64,000 nt of DNA, from positions 1 to 64,000 of the forward strand of contig JANLFP010000012.1 of NCBI GenBank assembly GCA_024655905.1, read 5' to 3'. Source of the stretch: Tepidanaerobacteraceae bacterium (GTDB lineage: Bacteria; Bacillota; Thermosediminibacteria; Thermosediminibacterales; Tepidanaerobacteraceae). Shown piece after piece: positions 1-9,903 of this stretch (positions are counted from its first letter, which is position 1; the number at the start of each line of letters is the position of its first letter). Under the pieces are notes generated by a model. It made no database searches and was not told where the DNA came from. It worked only from the letters and a program-made list of their open reading frames with translations. A program made the position numbers and the translations under genes.

Positions 1-165
1 ATAGCCGAGACAATAACCAAGCTGCTCTGCAAAAAACTTGGAGAACTGCCGAAAGAATACAAAGAAAGGATCCTCGCCCAGGACAGGTCGACCCTCGAAT
101 TGATTGCAGAAAACATTTTTGGGATTGAATCGCTGGCTGATATCGACAGATTCTTGAATAAATAA
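1..165 (+). CDS. C-terminal tail of a DUF4351-like protein (5' cut by window)
   Basis: An open frame runs from base 1 to a TAA at 163-165 and gives 54 residues. The segment GELPKEYKERI followed by STLELIAENIF resembles the DUF4351 tail found on Rpn-family PD-(D/E)XK nuclease/transposase-like proteins, where a short helical repeat ends the chain. The catalytic part would lie outside the window. It is separated from the next gene by a clear terminator and belongs to a different transcription unit. Assignment rests on a short motif only. Confidence 0.5.
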   Translation: MAETITKLLCKKLGELPKEYKERILAQDRSTLELIAENIFGIESLADIDRFLNK

Positions 166-186
166 CGATATGACCGCAAACGGCAG

Positions 187-209
187 GCTGCGCGAGAGCG
201 CGGCTTTTT
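187..209 (+). terminator. Rho-independent terminator
   Basis: A 7-bp stem (GCTGCGC at 187-193 with GCGCGGC at 198-204, one G-T pair) closes on a GAGA tetraloop and runs straight into five T. It ends the upstream DUF4351-like gene and isolates the glycan locus that follows. Confidence 0.85.
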
Positions 210-269
210 CTTTATCACATCGTCGCCGCGGCCCAAAGAATGTTGCATCCAAAAATATTGCCAAAAAAA

Positions 270-298
270 GAAGGAAATCGCCTCCTGATGTAGAATAA
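270..298 (+). promoter_or_regulatory. Sigma-H-type promoter upstream of the first glycan operon
   Basis: GAAGGAAAT (270-278) fits the sigma-H -35 pattern RnAGGAwww, and GTAGAATAA (290-298) fits the -10 pattern RnnGAATww. AGGA and GAAT are exactly 17 nt apart. The same spacing recurs at 28967 and 33755, both ahead of operon starts. Transcription would start near 305 and leave a leader of about 185 nt before the ATG at 491. Pattern match only; sigma-H is known as the transition-phase and early-sporulation sigma factor. Confidence 0.7.
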
Positions 299-304
299 AT
301 TAAA

Positions 305-490
305 ATTGAGCAAAAACCCTGGACAGGGCGGCAAACTCCTGAGGCGTTCCGGCGCCCTTGCAAGCCGCAAATACATATTTTGTGATTTGCAAAAAGGCAT
401 GCAAATCATATGGCGGAGCTTTGCGCTTTTTTACGAATCAAAGGTTTTCCGCTCAATATCAAAAAATTAATTTAGAAACAGGTGAAGCTA
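305..490 (+). other. Untranslated leader with inverted repeat
   Basis: No convincing gene lies between the terminator and the ATG at 491. The stretch has a perfect 7-bp inverted repeat (GATTTGC 384-390, GCAAATC 401-407; 10-nt loop) and a GGGCG/CGCCC pair (326-330 with 353-357). A T-run follows at about 427. This could be a structured 5' leader or attenuator. I could not match it to any riboswitch family I know. Confidence 0.4.
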
Positions 491-3151
491 ATGGGACGAA
501 AACAGAAATTAAAGGAACAGAGGAAAAAAGAGGAAAAGAAAACGGCATCCTTTTCAGCAGGATTGCCCGCTGAAAAGGGAACTTTATATTATATAATTTA
601 CATGGGACTCATCATACTTCTGTTCTACCCCCCATATTTCAGGGGCATGTTTTTTGATAAGGAATTTTTGCCAACGCATATATACGCCGGACTTTTATTC
701 ATGACATGGATGATTTATAAAGGCTTTATAAAAAAAGAGCAAGATATATTGAAATCACCTGTAGATTATGCCGCCCTTGCCCTGGTAGCGGCCTATTTTA
801 TCTCAATCTTTGCTGCGGTAAATATCCGCTACGCAGTAGGAGAGCTCTTGAAATACATAAACTACTTCATGGCTTTTTATCTTGTATCTGATTTTGCCAG
901 CACTGAGAAGGATATCAGAATAATCCTGTGGACAATGGTGCTTTCCGCTTTCGGTGTGGCATTTGTCGGCATCGGCGCCGCTGCCCGCACAATTGCATAT
1001 AACGGCGCTTTTGTGGACGGTATGATAAATTCCACACTTCAGTATCATAACACCCTTGCTGCATACCTTACCGGCGCGTTTATGATATGTGCCACACTCT
1101 GGGTTGTTTCCGAGAAACACTGGCAGAGAGCGATTCTTGCCTGCATAAATTACACCCTTTTCCTGGCTTTTTTCTTTTCCTTATCCCGGGGAGCATGGCT
1201 CATGTTTCCTTTATTTTTCATAATACTTCTGGTAGGAATGCCGGGAAAATACCGAAGAAAAATATTCGGGAATTCCGTGGAAACTTTCATTTCAGCCATT
1301 GCCGTTTCGCCGGGTTTCGGCGCCGCCATATCCTCGCAGCAAAAAATGGCGGTATGGTCCTGGTACCTAGCCGGTCTTGCCATTGCTGTAATTCTGTATT
1401 TTGCCGTTGAAAAAGTCGGTGAACGCTTAACCATTAATATAAAACCCAATATAAAACCGAAAATAATCATTACGGTAGTTATAGTTTTCGTAGTACTTCT
1501 GGGATCCATCTGCTATATAGTATTTACCACCGACTCCCCTGTTTCGCACATGGCTTCCGGATTTCTCCCGCAGAACATCGGCCAGAGATTGTCCAGCATT
1601 CAGATGGGAGACCATAGTGTCCAGGAAAGGCTCACATTTTACCGTGATGCATTGCAGATAATAAAAAAACATCCTTTAATCGGCATCGGAGGGGGAGGCT
1701 GGAAGGCAATATATTTTGCATTTCAGTCATACAGGTATTTCAGTACCGAAGTTCACAATTTCTTCCTTCAAGTGTGGACTGAAACGGGGACGCTGGGCTT
1801 TTTAATTCTGGTTGCTTTGTGGCTCATTATATTCCGGGCGGAATATAATATAATGAAGTCTGATTCTGATACGGCAATCAGAGCCCTCAGCTGGGGAGCT
1901 CTGGCTTGCGCCATTGCGCTTGGCGGCCATAGCATGATGGATTTCAACCTCTCTCTAGGTGCAGTTTCCCTTTTCCTTTGGGAAATTTTTGGGATTATTA
2001 AAGCGGCAAGCATAATATCTATACCCAAAGCTTTGTCCCGCTCCACCTCAAACGTATTTCATTGGCCGTGCGTTGCTGCCTCCATCGTATTTATATTAAT
2101 TTCTTTTTCTCTGTATCAGGGATATGTGTACGGCCAGCAGGCTGTAAGCTACGTTCAACAGCAGGACGTTGCAAGAGCTAGGGAAGCCTTTGAAAAAGCT
2201 TCAAAATACGACCCTTTAACATCTTCATTTAAAGCGGATCTCAGCCAGATTGAAGAAGCAATAGGAAGACAGGCAAAGGATGAAAGGCTATTACAGAAGG
2301 CCGAAGAGGATAAGATAACGGCAGTAAATCTGGACCCGTATAACGCCAAGCTCAGGGTGCAGATGGCAGCCTATTACCTTAACAAGGGTAAGCTTTCCGA
2401 AGGTCTTGCAGAACTGGAAAGAGCATCGGAGCTGAATCCGTTCAATGCCGACATTTGGGAAAACCTTGCCGACGCTTATGAGAAGGTGGCGGAGCTGTAT
2501 ATAAGACAGGGGAAAAAAGATGATGCCCTGAACCTGACAAAGAAATCCATTTCCATATATGATAAAATCACCCAAATCAACATGAAAGCTCCGAAACATG
2601 CTCCGGAAAAGCTGGATATAACAAACAAACTCATGCTCTATATATATAAATCAAAACTGCTGGCTGAGCATTTAGACGACAAAAATTATTATAAAAAACT
2701 GGATGGCCTTGTCTTTGCTTCAGATTTTACAATAGATACCGATAAAAACGGCATTCCCGATTTATGGCAGATTGAGAATTCGCAGGGAAGCGTTATAGAT
2801 ATAAAGATGGATAAAGACTATGCAAGGATTACCAGCAGCGGAGAAGAACCCGCATATTTGTCCAGTACTGAGAATATATCATTGAAAGCAAATACATTTT
2901 ATACAATCAATATGGATATAAAAGGAAATATATCAAAAGGAAAAGTAATTTTGAACATCCTCACCCAGGAAGGGACAAATCCGCAATACCAGGCCGGCGA
3001 CATCGTACCCGATACGGGAAATGCGCCGATTTCAAAGACCTTTCGCACTACTAAAGATTTAAAAGAAGGAAAGCAATCCATAAGACTTGACATCCAGGGG
3101 GTAGAAAATGAGTATCTGGATATTAAATATCTGGAAATATGGGAGGAATAA
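491..3151 (+). CDS. O-antigen ligase/Wzy-family membrane protein with TPR and C-terminal beta domain (oligosaccharyltransferase-like)
   Basis: 886 residues. After a Lys-rich cytoplasmic start come about ten to twelve hydrophobic segments (residues about 30-540), with the large extracytoplasmic loop containing RLTFYRDAL, HPLIGIGGGG and HNFFLQVWTETG that typifies the O-antigen ligase (PF04932) family. Residues about 560-720 read as TPR-like helices, and the last about 130 residues as a beta-rich module beginning with DTDKNGIPDLWQ. Family members polymerise glycans or transfer lipid-linked glycans to protein. Beside an ABC exporter, SLH proteins and GDP-D-rhamnose genes, transfer to an S-layer protein (WsaB-like) is a fair inference. 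ATG 491 is chosen because AGGTGA sits 5 nt upstream; a GTG at 482 lies inside that ribosome site. Confidence 0.8.
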   Translation: MGRKQKLKEQRKKEEKKTASFSAGLPAEKGTLYYIIYMGLIILLFYPPYFRGMFFDKEFLPTHIYAGLLFMTWMIYKGFIKKEQDILKSPVDYAALALVAAYFISIFAAVNIRYAVGELLKYINYFMAFYLVSDFASTEKDIRIILWTMVLSAFGVAFVGIGAAARTIAYNGAFVDGMINSTLQYHNTLAAYLTGAFMICATLWVVSEKHWQRAILACINYTLFLAFFFSLSRGAWLMFPLFFIILLVGMPGKYRRKIFGNSVETFISAIAVSPGFGAAISSQQKMAVWSWYLAGLAIAVILYFAVEKVGERLTINIKPNIKPKIIITVVIVFVVLLGSICYIVFTTDSPVSHMASGFLPQNIGQRLSSIQMGDHSVQERLTFYRDALQIIKKHPLIGIGGGGWKAIYFAFQSYRYFSTEVHNFFLQVWTETGTLGFLILVALWLIIFRAEYNIMKSDSDTAIRALSWGALACAIALGGHSMMDFNLSLGAVSLFLWEIFGIIKAASIISIPKALSRSTSNVFHWPCVAASIVFILISFSLYQGYVYGQQAVSYVQQQDVARAREAFEKASKYDPLTSSFKADLSQIEEAIGRQAKDERLLQKAEEDKITAVNLDPYNAKLRVQMAAYYLNKGKLSEGLAELERASELNPFNADIWENLADAYEKVAELYIRQGKKDDALNLTKKSISIYDKITQINMKAPKHAPEKLDITNKLMLYIYKSKLLAEHLDDKNYYKKLDGLVFASDFTIDTDKNGIPDLWQIENSQGSVIDIKMDKDYARITSSGEEPAYLSSTENISLKANTFYTINMDIKGNISKGKVILNILTQEGTNPQYQAGDIVPDTGNAPISKTFRTTKDLKEGKQSIRLDIQGVENEYLDIKYLEIWEE

Positions 3152-3177
3152 AATACGTTAACATACTTGAAGGATAA

Positions 3178-4269
<1,092 letters not shown>

Positions 4270-4278
4270 GGTGATATC

Positions 4279-5235
4279 TTGAAGGCTTTGATTACGGGTA
4301 TAAACGGTTTTGTGGGCGAATATCTCGCCGTGTATCTTCAAAGCCGTAATATCGAAGTCTGTGGCACTTATTTTAAAGAAAACATCCAAAATACAGGATT
4401 TCAAATTTTTAAGATGGATGTAACTCAAAAAAGCCAGGTATTGGAAGTACTGAGCTATGTAAAGCCCGACTGCATATTTCACCTGGCCGCCCAGAGCTCT
4501 GCGGCGGTATCCTGGAAAGAACCGCAGATGACAATGGAAGTAAACGTCGGCGGCACTATAAATATTCTGGAAAGCCTGAGGGAAATGAAAATGAATCCCA
4601 GGATATTGCTGGTTGGCTCCAGTGAAGAATACGGCTTTGTCAGGCCTGATGAATTACCTGTCAATGAAACACAGCCCTTCAGGCCGGCCAACCCGTATGC
4701 GGTCAGCAAAGTCGCCCAGGACATGCTGGGGGAAATTTACTCTAAGGCGTATGGCATGGATATCGTGCGTGCAAGGCCTTTCAATCACATCGGCCCCAGG
4801 CAGAATCCCACTTTTGCGGCTCCGGATTTCGCCAGGAGAATAGCACTCATTGAAAAAGGAAAACTTGAGCCCGTGATGTCAGTAGGAAATCTTGAAGTCG
4901 AACGGGATTTTACCGATGTGCGGGATGTGGTGAAGGCTTACTATGACCTGCTCCAAAAAGGCGAAAAAGGCCAGGTTTACAATATAGGTTCCGGAAAGTC
5001 GTATAAGATAAGGTACATACTGGATGTGCTGCTGTCGCTTTCTGAAGTGGACGTGCAGATAAAACAAGACCCCGCCAGGATGAGGCCCTCAGATGTGCCT
5101 GTCCTCAGGTGCGACAATACCAGGCTTGTAAAACTCACATCGTGGCATCCGACATATACTATAGAAGAAACTCTAAAAGATGTGCTGAATTACTGGCGAG
5201 ATACAGTCGAAAACGAGGGAAAACTTAATGATTGA
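4279..5235 (+). CDS. rmd: GDP-6-deoxy-4-keto-D-mannose reductase (GDP-D-rhamnose synthase)
   Basis: Reduces the Gmd product at C4 to GDP-D-rhamnose. Short SDR of 318 aa with GINGFVG for the cofactor, GSSEEYG, PYAVSK (YxxxK) and the NHIGPRQ segment typical of Rmd. A TTG start at 4279 is supported by GAGGTGA upstream and by family start position. It forms one operon with gmd and overlaps the downstream wzm by 8 nt. GDP-D-rhamnose is a known S-layer glycan and A-band polysaccharide donor; the GT4 enzymes of this locus are the likely consumers. GDP-fucose synthase is less likely because the sequence lacks that family's typical features. Confidence 0.88.
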   Translation: MKALITGINGFVGEYLAVYLQSRNIEVCGTYFKENIQNTGFQIFKMDVTQKSQVLEVLSYVKPDCIFHLAAQSSAAVSWKEPQMTMEVNVGGTINILESLREMKMNPRILLVGSSEEYGFVRPDELPVNETQPFRPANPYAVSKVAQDMLGEIYSKAYGMDIVRARPFNHIGPRQNPTFAAPDFARRIALIEKGKLEPVMSVGNLEVERDFTDVRDVVKAYYDLLQKGEKGQVYNIGSGKSYKIRYILDVLLSLSEVDVQIKQDPARMRPSDVPVLRCDNTRLVKLTSWHPTYTIEETLKDVLNYWRDTVENEGKLND

Positions 5236-6004
5236 AGATATAAAAGAACTTTACAAATACAGAGAAATGCTTAAAAGCCTTGTAAAAAAAGACCTGAGGA
5301 CAAGATACAAAGGTTCGGTGCTGGGTTTTTTGTGGACATTCGTAAACCCCTTGCTGCAGCTTTTGGTGTACACCGTTATATTTTCTACAATAATGAGAAT
5401 CAACATAGATAAATACGCCATGTTCCTTTTTGTGGCACTGCTCCCCTGGATTTTCTTTTCCACGTCGCTGCAGACCAGCGCCGGCACAATAATATCCAAT
5501 AAGGATTTAGTGAAAAAAGTTTACTTTCCAAGAGAAGTGCTCCCTATATCCGTCGTCACCGGAGCGCTCATGAACCTTCTTTACAGCTTCGTCATACTAT
5601 TTCCGTGCCTAATAATATCCAGAATAGGCATAACTTCATCTATCATATACTTGCCCGTGGTCATACTGGTGGAATACGTTATCACACTGGCTTTTTCATT
5701 TTTGGCTGCTTCAATAAACGTTTATTTCAGAGATTTGGAACATCTGCTGGCAATCTTTCTGATGGCATGGTTTTACTTTACGCCCATAATATTCCCGGTA
5801 GAAATGATTCCAAAACAATATATTGTATACTTTTTTCTCAATCCCATGACACCCATTATCACCGCATTCAGAGACATTCTCTATTACGGTAAGGCGCCGG
5901 ACCTTGTCATGCTGGTGATTACGCTTATTTCAGGGCTGATGCTTGTCGTATTTGGATATGCTGTATTTAAAGCACTGCAGAAGAACTTTGCGGAGGAAAT
6001 ATAA
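5228..6004 (+). CDS. wzm: ABC-2 type glycan exporter, permease subunit
   Basis: 258 residues with an N-terminal amphipathic stretch (LYKYREMLKSLVKKDLRTRYKGSVLGFLW, here split in mind as LKSLVKKDL then RYKGSVLGFLW) and six hydrophobic segments, the layout of Wzm/TagG permeases. It would form a dimer in the membrane and, with the Wzt ATPase encoded next, move a finished lipid-linked glycan across. It starts at ATG 5228 inside the end of rmd, with GAGGGA upstream, so it is translationally coupled. The ATPase gene begins 1 nt after its stop. Confidence 0.92.
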   Translation: MIEDIKELYKYREMLKSLVKKDLRTRYKGSVLGFLWTFVNPLLQLLVYTVIFSTIMRINIDKYAMFLFVALLPWIFFSTSLQTSAGTIISNKDLVKKVYFPREVLPISVVTGALMNLLYSFVILFPCLIISRIGITSSIIYLPVVILVEYVITLAFSFLAASINVYFRDLEHLLAIFLMAWFYFTPIIFPVEMIPKQYIVYFFLNPMTPIITAFRDILYYGKAPDLVMLVITLISGLMLVVFGYAVFKALQKNFAEEI

Positions 6005-6005
6005 A

Positions 6006-7286
6006 ATGGACGTGATAAAAGTCAGCGACGTATGGAAAAAATTCAGAATCTATCATGACAGAGGCCTGACGCTGAAGGAAAAAATACTTTTCAGAAACCG
6101 GAATAAATTTGAAGATAGATGGGTTTTAAAAGGCATAAACCTGAATATAAAAAAAGGTGAAACCGTAGGCTTAATAGGTGAAAACGGTTCCGGCAAGAGC
6201 ACACTGCTCAAACTGCTGACCAAAATCATATATCCCAACAGGGGGCAGATAGAAATATACGGCAAGGTCTCCAGCCTCCTGGAACTGGGAGCGGGCTTTC
6301 ATCCCGATATGACCGGAAGAGAGAACATATACACAAATGCATCCATATTCGGGCTCACAAAATCGGAGATAGATAAAAAACTCGACGACATCATCGCATT
6401 CTCGGAACTTGAAGAATTCATAGACAACCCCGTCAGGACTTATTCCTCAGGCATGTACATGCGCCTGGCATTCTCGGTGGCCATAAATGTGGAACCCGAT
6501 ATACTGCTGATAGATGAAATACTCGCCGTTGGCGATGCCAATTTTCAGAAGAAATGTTTTGATAAACTCAAAGAATTTAAAAAAATCAATACCACCATAG
6601 TCATCGTGACCCATGACCTGGGAAGCGTTGAAAAACTGTGCGATAAAGCAGTATGGGTCCACGAAGGGGTTATTCAAGATAATGGAGAACCCAAAAAGGT
6701 CGTAGATGCTTATTTACAATTCATGAACCAAAAAAGGGAAGACATAGTTGAAAGAGAATATAGCAAAGAGGAGCAGGAAAGAAGCCCAAAATCAGAAGAA
6801 TTAGAGGAAATTCGACCGGGAGAAGCTCAGCCTGAACAATCCATGATTAACAATCAATGTGAACAGCGCTGGGGAAGCAGAGAAGTGGAAATAATCGATG
6901 TCAGAATGATAAATGAAAACAGTGAAACAAAACATTTCTTCACCTGTGGAGAAAAAGTTACTATACAAATATCATATAAAAAACACAAAGACATGGATGA
7001 ATATGTATTTGGGATTGGTATCTTCAATCAGGATGGAATCTCCTGTTATGGAACAAACACCTGTATAGATAAAATAAAGATAAATAAAATAAATCTTCAG
7101 GGAACGGTAGAATTTATAATCGAGGAACTTTTATTAGTTGAGGGAAGATACTCCCTGGATGTGGCCATTCATGCCGAAGACGGCCGGGCTTATGATTATT
7201 ATAGAAATGTGTATGAGTTTGAAATTGGATCAACCATTAAAGATGTTGGGATATGTCGATTGAAGCATGAATGGAATATAATGTAG
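6006..7286 (+). CDS. wzt: ABC glycan exporter, ATPase subunit with C-terminal carbohydrate-binding domain
   Basis: 426 residues. The nucleotide-binding domain covers about 1-245: Walker A GENGSGKST (58-66), signature YSSGM (146-150), Walker B LLIDE (167-171) and H-loop His203. A Glu-rich linker (about 246-285) leads to a beta-rich C-terminal domain of the Wzt_C type (about 290-426). In systems with such a domain the ATPase recognises the completed, often end-modified, chain before export. ATG 6006 follows GGAGG by 9 nt; longer in-frame starts lie inside wzm. By eye the base composition turns AT-rich where the linker and glycan-binding part begin, suggesting that this part came with the downstream cassette. 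Confidence 0.93.
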   Translation: MDVIKVSDVWKKFRIYHDRGLTLKEKILFRNRNKFEDRWVLKGINLNIKKGETVGLIGENGSGKSTLLKLLTKIIYPNRGQIEIYGKVSSLLELGAGFHPDMTGRENIYTNASIFGLTKSEIDKKLDDIIAFSELEEFIDNPVRTYSSGMYMRLAFSVAINVEPDILLIDEILAVGDANFQKKCFDKLKEFKKINTTIVIVTHDLGSVEKLCDKAVWVHEGVIQDNGEPKKVVDAYLQFMNQKREDIVEREYSKEEQERSPKSEELEEIRPGEAQPEQSMINNQCEQRWGSREVEIIDVRMINENSETKHFFTCGEKVTIQISYKKHKDMDEYVFGIGIFNQDGISCYGTNTCIDKIKINKINLQGTVEFIIEELLLVEGRYSLDVAIHAEDGRAYDYYRNVYEFEIGSTIKDVGICRLKHEWNIM

Positions 7287-7315
7287 TTTCTTTATATATA
7301 GGGAGGGAGAAAATC

Positions 7316-8854
7316 ATGGGGGATAATTTTGTTGTTGATGAAATTAAAAAAGACATAGAAGAAATTCTTGAAGCAAAGAGAAAACTTATGGGGATAAAGG
7401 ATGAAATTAATAATCCTGCTATTCCTATTCCAGAAAATGCATTACTGAATGAAATACATTGGAATCTTGAAAACGCCGTATCACAAGGCAATATAGATAT
7501 AAATCATATACCCGTGCATTCACACCGGCCCGTTATAGGATGGGCAATAACCTTTTTTAAGCGTGCAGTTAGAAAGAGCACATATTGGTTATATGAACCT
7601 TTATTTATTAAACTATCCGGTTTTAACTCATTGGTCTTAAATATTCTTAACAAACTTGTGAAGTACACTGAAGATGTTCAGCTCCACTTCAATAAACAAT
7701 TACAAGAAATAAGGGAAGAACGTGGACATGTTTTTAAAAAAGAAGTAGATATTATCGAACAAAAAATGTCTTCACTTCATGATTTATTCCTACAACTTGA
7801 AGAAGAATTAAATAAATATTATTCTTTTACAACGGCTAGTAAAGAAGAGATAACAAATGAGTTGAGTAATTTTAAAGAACTAGTAGAAACTTATAAATCA
7901 GAAATAAATAATGATAGAGCAAAAACAACAGATGAGATAGAGAACCTTAGAAAATTAATTGGTGACTATAAAATAGACGATGATATCCATCACTCTTCAA
8001 CAAAAGAAGATATAAATAAAATAAAAAATGAGATGAAGAATTTAAGAAATATGGTAGAAACTTATAGAGCTGAAGCCGCATTTTTACGTGCCAGGCTATC
8101 TGTATTATTGCAGCAAATAAAATCTGAGCGAAAGCCAATGCAGCTTACTAGGGATATAGAAAATAATTTATTAGTAGATATAGATGTCAATAAAATAATT
8201 AGTACTGACTGTATATATCACACTTTCGAACATTATTTCAGGGGAAGCGAAGATTTAATAAAAGAAAGGCAAAAAAAATATGTGATGGATATTAAAAAAG
8301 CTTATGATAAATGTGGTGGGTACATACTTGATATCGGCTCGGGAAGAGGGGAATTTTTAGAACTATGTAGTCAAGAGGGTATCTCCGCTAAAGGTGTAGA
8401 TATTAATGATGTTATGGTAGAGGATTGTCAAAAGAAAGGCCTTGATGTAATAAATGCTGATGGCATATCCTATTTAACTAATATTCCAGACGAAAGCCTA
8501 TGTGCCGTCACAGCATTTCAAGTTATAGAGCATTTAACACATGATCAATTACTCAGTCTATTACAGTTAGCCCTTCTTAAACTTAAACCAGGTGGAGTAA
8601 TTATTCTTGAAACTGTAAATGTTGATAGTATACTTTCACTAAAGAATTTTTATTCCGATTTAACTCATTTAAAGCCTATTCCCCCTGCTACTTTGCGTTT
8701 CCTTTTAGAGGCAGTGGGCTTTAAAAATGTCGATATAGTATATTCTTCGCCTGTACCAGATGATGTAAAACTTGCAGGAGAAGATGAAAACACAAGTAAA
8801 TTAAATATGCTCCTCTTCGGAGATCAAGACTATGCAGTAAAGGGGTGGCGCTAG
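7316..8854 (+). CDS. SAM-dependent methyltransferase with long N-terminal coiled coil (chain-terminator candidate)
   Basis: 512 residues. Residues about 120-270 are rich in heptad-like Glu/Lys/Leu/Ile and read as a coiled coil. A class I methyltransferase follows from about 330: motif I LDIGSGRGE (338-346), the acidic strand end KGVDIND, and VIEHL before KPGGVIILET. Coupling of a methyltransferase to a coiled coil next to wzm/wzt recalls WbdD, which caps the polymannan non-reducing end and measures chain length. No kinase domain is seen here, so a methyl cap is the more likely mark. ATG 7316 has GGGAGGGAG upstream. AT-rich, unlike the genes before it. Confidence 0.75.
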   Translation: MGDNFVVDEIKKDIEEILEAKRKLMGIKDEINNPAIPIPENALLNEIHWNLENAVSQGNIDINHIPVHSHRPVIGWAITFFKRAVRKSTYWLYEPLFIKLSGFNSLVLNILNKLVKYTEDVQLHFNKQLQEIREERGHVFKKEVDIIEQKMSSLHDLFLQLEEELNKYYSFTTASKEEITNELSNFKELVETYKSEINNDRAKTTDEIENLRKLIGDYKIDDDIHHSSTKEDINKIKNEMKNLRNMVETYRAEAAFLRARLSVLLQQIKSERKPMQLTRDIENNLLVDIDVNKIISTDCIYHTFEHYFRGSEDLIKERQKKYVMDIKKAYDKCGGYILDIGSGRGEFLELCSQEGISAKGVDINDVMVEDCQKKGLDVINADGISYLTNIPDESLCAVTAFQVIEHLTHDQLLSLLQLALLKLKPGGVIILETVNVDSILSLKNFYSDLTHLKPIPPATLRFLLEAVGFKNVDIVYSSPVPDDVKLAGEDENTSKLNMLLFGDQDYAVKGWR

Positions 8855-9903
8855 TGAAAATAGCCATAGCAACAGTACAGGTTCCTTTTGTTTATGGAGG
8901 AGCGGAATTTATGGCAAGAAATCTCAAGCAAGCATTGGAGAAAGTTGGTCATCAAGCAGAAATAATAACAATGCCTTTTAAATGGTATCCTCCTGAACGA
9001 ATACCGGAGCATATACTTGCGTCAAGATTGTTAGACATATCAGAAACCTGTGGAGAAAAAATAGATTTAATGATAGGTCTCAAGTTTCCTGCATATTATT
9101 TTAAACATTCGAATAAAGTTTTGTGGATATTACATCAACACCGTACTGCATATGACCTATGGCAAACAAAATATTGTGATTTAAATCAGACCTCAATTGG
9201 TTATAAAGTGAGAGATGCAATAATTAGTGCTGATAATATTTATATTAATGAAGCAAAAAAAATATTTACAATCTCTAATAATGTAAAAAACCGTTTACAA
9301 CGATTCAATAATATTTCTGCAACAACTTTATATCATCCTTGTCCGGAAGCAGAAAAATTTAACTGTGAAGCTTATGATAACTTTATATTATTTCCGAGTA
9401 GAATAAATGAAGTTAAACGTCAGTATTTAGCGATAGAAGCTATGAAATATATAAATTTACCTACAAAACTTTATATAATAGGAAATGCCGACAATCCATC
9501 ATACTTATTTAAAATAAAAAAAATGGTGAATCGATATGATTTGAGAGATAAAGTAATATTTAAAGATTTTATTTCCGAAGAAGAAAAGAGATTTTTTTAC
9601 GCTAATTGCAGAGCTGTTTTATTTCCACCTTTCGATGAAGATTATGGTTACATAACTCTTGAAGCATTTTATTCAAGCAAACCTGTTATAACCTGTGAAG
9701 ATAGCGGTGGTCCTCTCGAATTTGTTGAAGATAATGAGACTGGCTTTATCTGTAAACCAGATCCCAAAAGTATAGCTGAAGCTATAGATAAACTATCTGA
9801 TTCTGAAACTTTAGCGAAAACTATGGGTAATAAAGCTCGTGAAAAAATATTAAGTATGAATATAACATGGGATAATGTGGTAAAGGAGCTTACAAGTATA
9901 TGA
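8854..9903 (+). CDS. GT4-family glycosyltransferase
   Basis: 349 residues, GT-B fold. The N-terminal half begins with KIAIATVQVPFVYGGAE (donor/acceptor loop), the C-terminal half carries FPSRINEVKRQYLAIEA and the nucleotide-sugar binding EDYGYITLEAF segment with the E-x7-E spacing. A cytoplasmic retaining transferase acting on lipid-linked glycan is expected; the sugar donor cannot be read from sequence. GTG 8854 overlaps the TAG of the methyltransferase gene by one base and has AGGGG 8 nt upstream; GTG 8845 is possible. The next gene overlaps its stop by 4 nt. Confidence 0.82.
   Translation: MKIAIATVQVPFVYGGAEFMARNLKQALEKVGHQAEIITMPFKWYPPERIPEHILASRLLDISETCGEKIDLMIGLKFPAYYFKHSNKVLWILHQHRTAYDLWQTKYCDLNQTSIGYKVRDAIISADNIYINEAKKIFTISNNVKNRLQRFNNISATTLYHPCPEAEKFNCEAYDNFILFPSRINEVKRQYLAIEAMKYINLPTKLYIIGNADNPSYLFKIKKMVNRYDLRDKVIFKDFISEEEKRFFYANCRAVLFPPFDEDYGYITLEAFYSSKPVITCEDSGGPLEFVEDNETGFICKPDPKSIAEAIDKLSDSETLAKTMGNKAREKILSMNITWDNVVKELTSI

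Noticed and set aside
321-440. Cyclic-di-GMP or similar riboswitch in the leader
   Set aside because: GCAAA boxes suggested it at first, but the core sequence and pairing order of the class I aptamer are absent.
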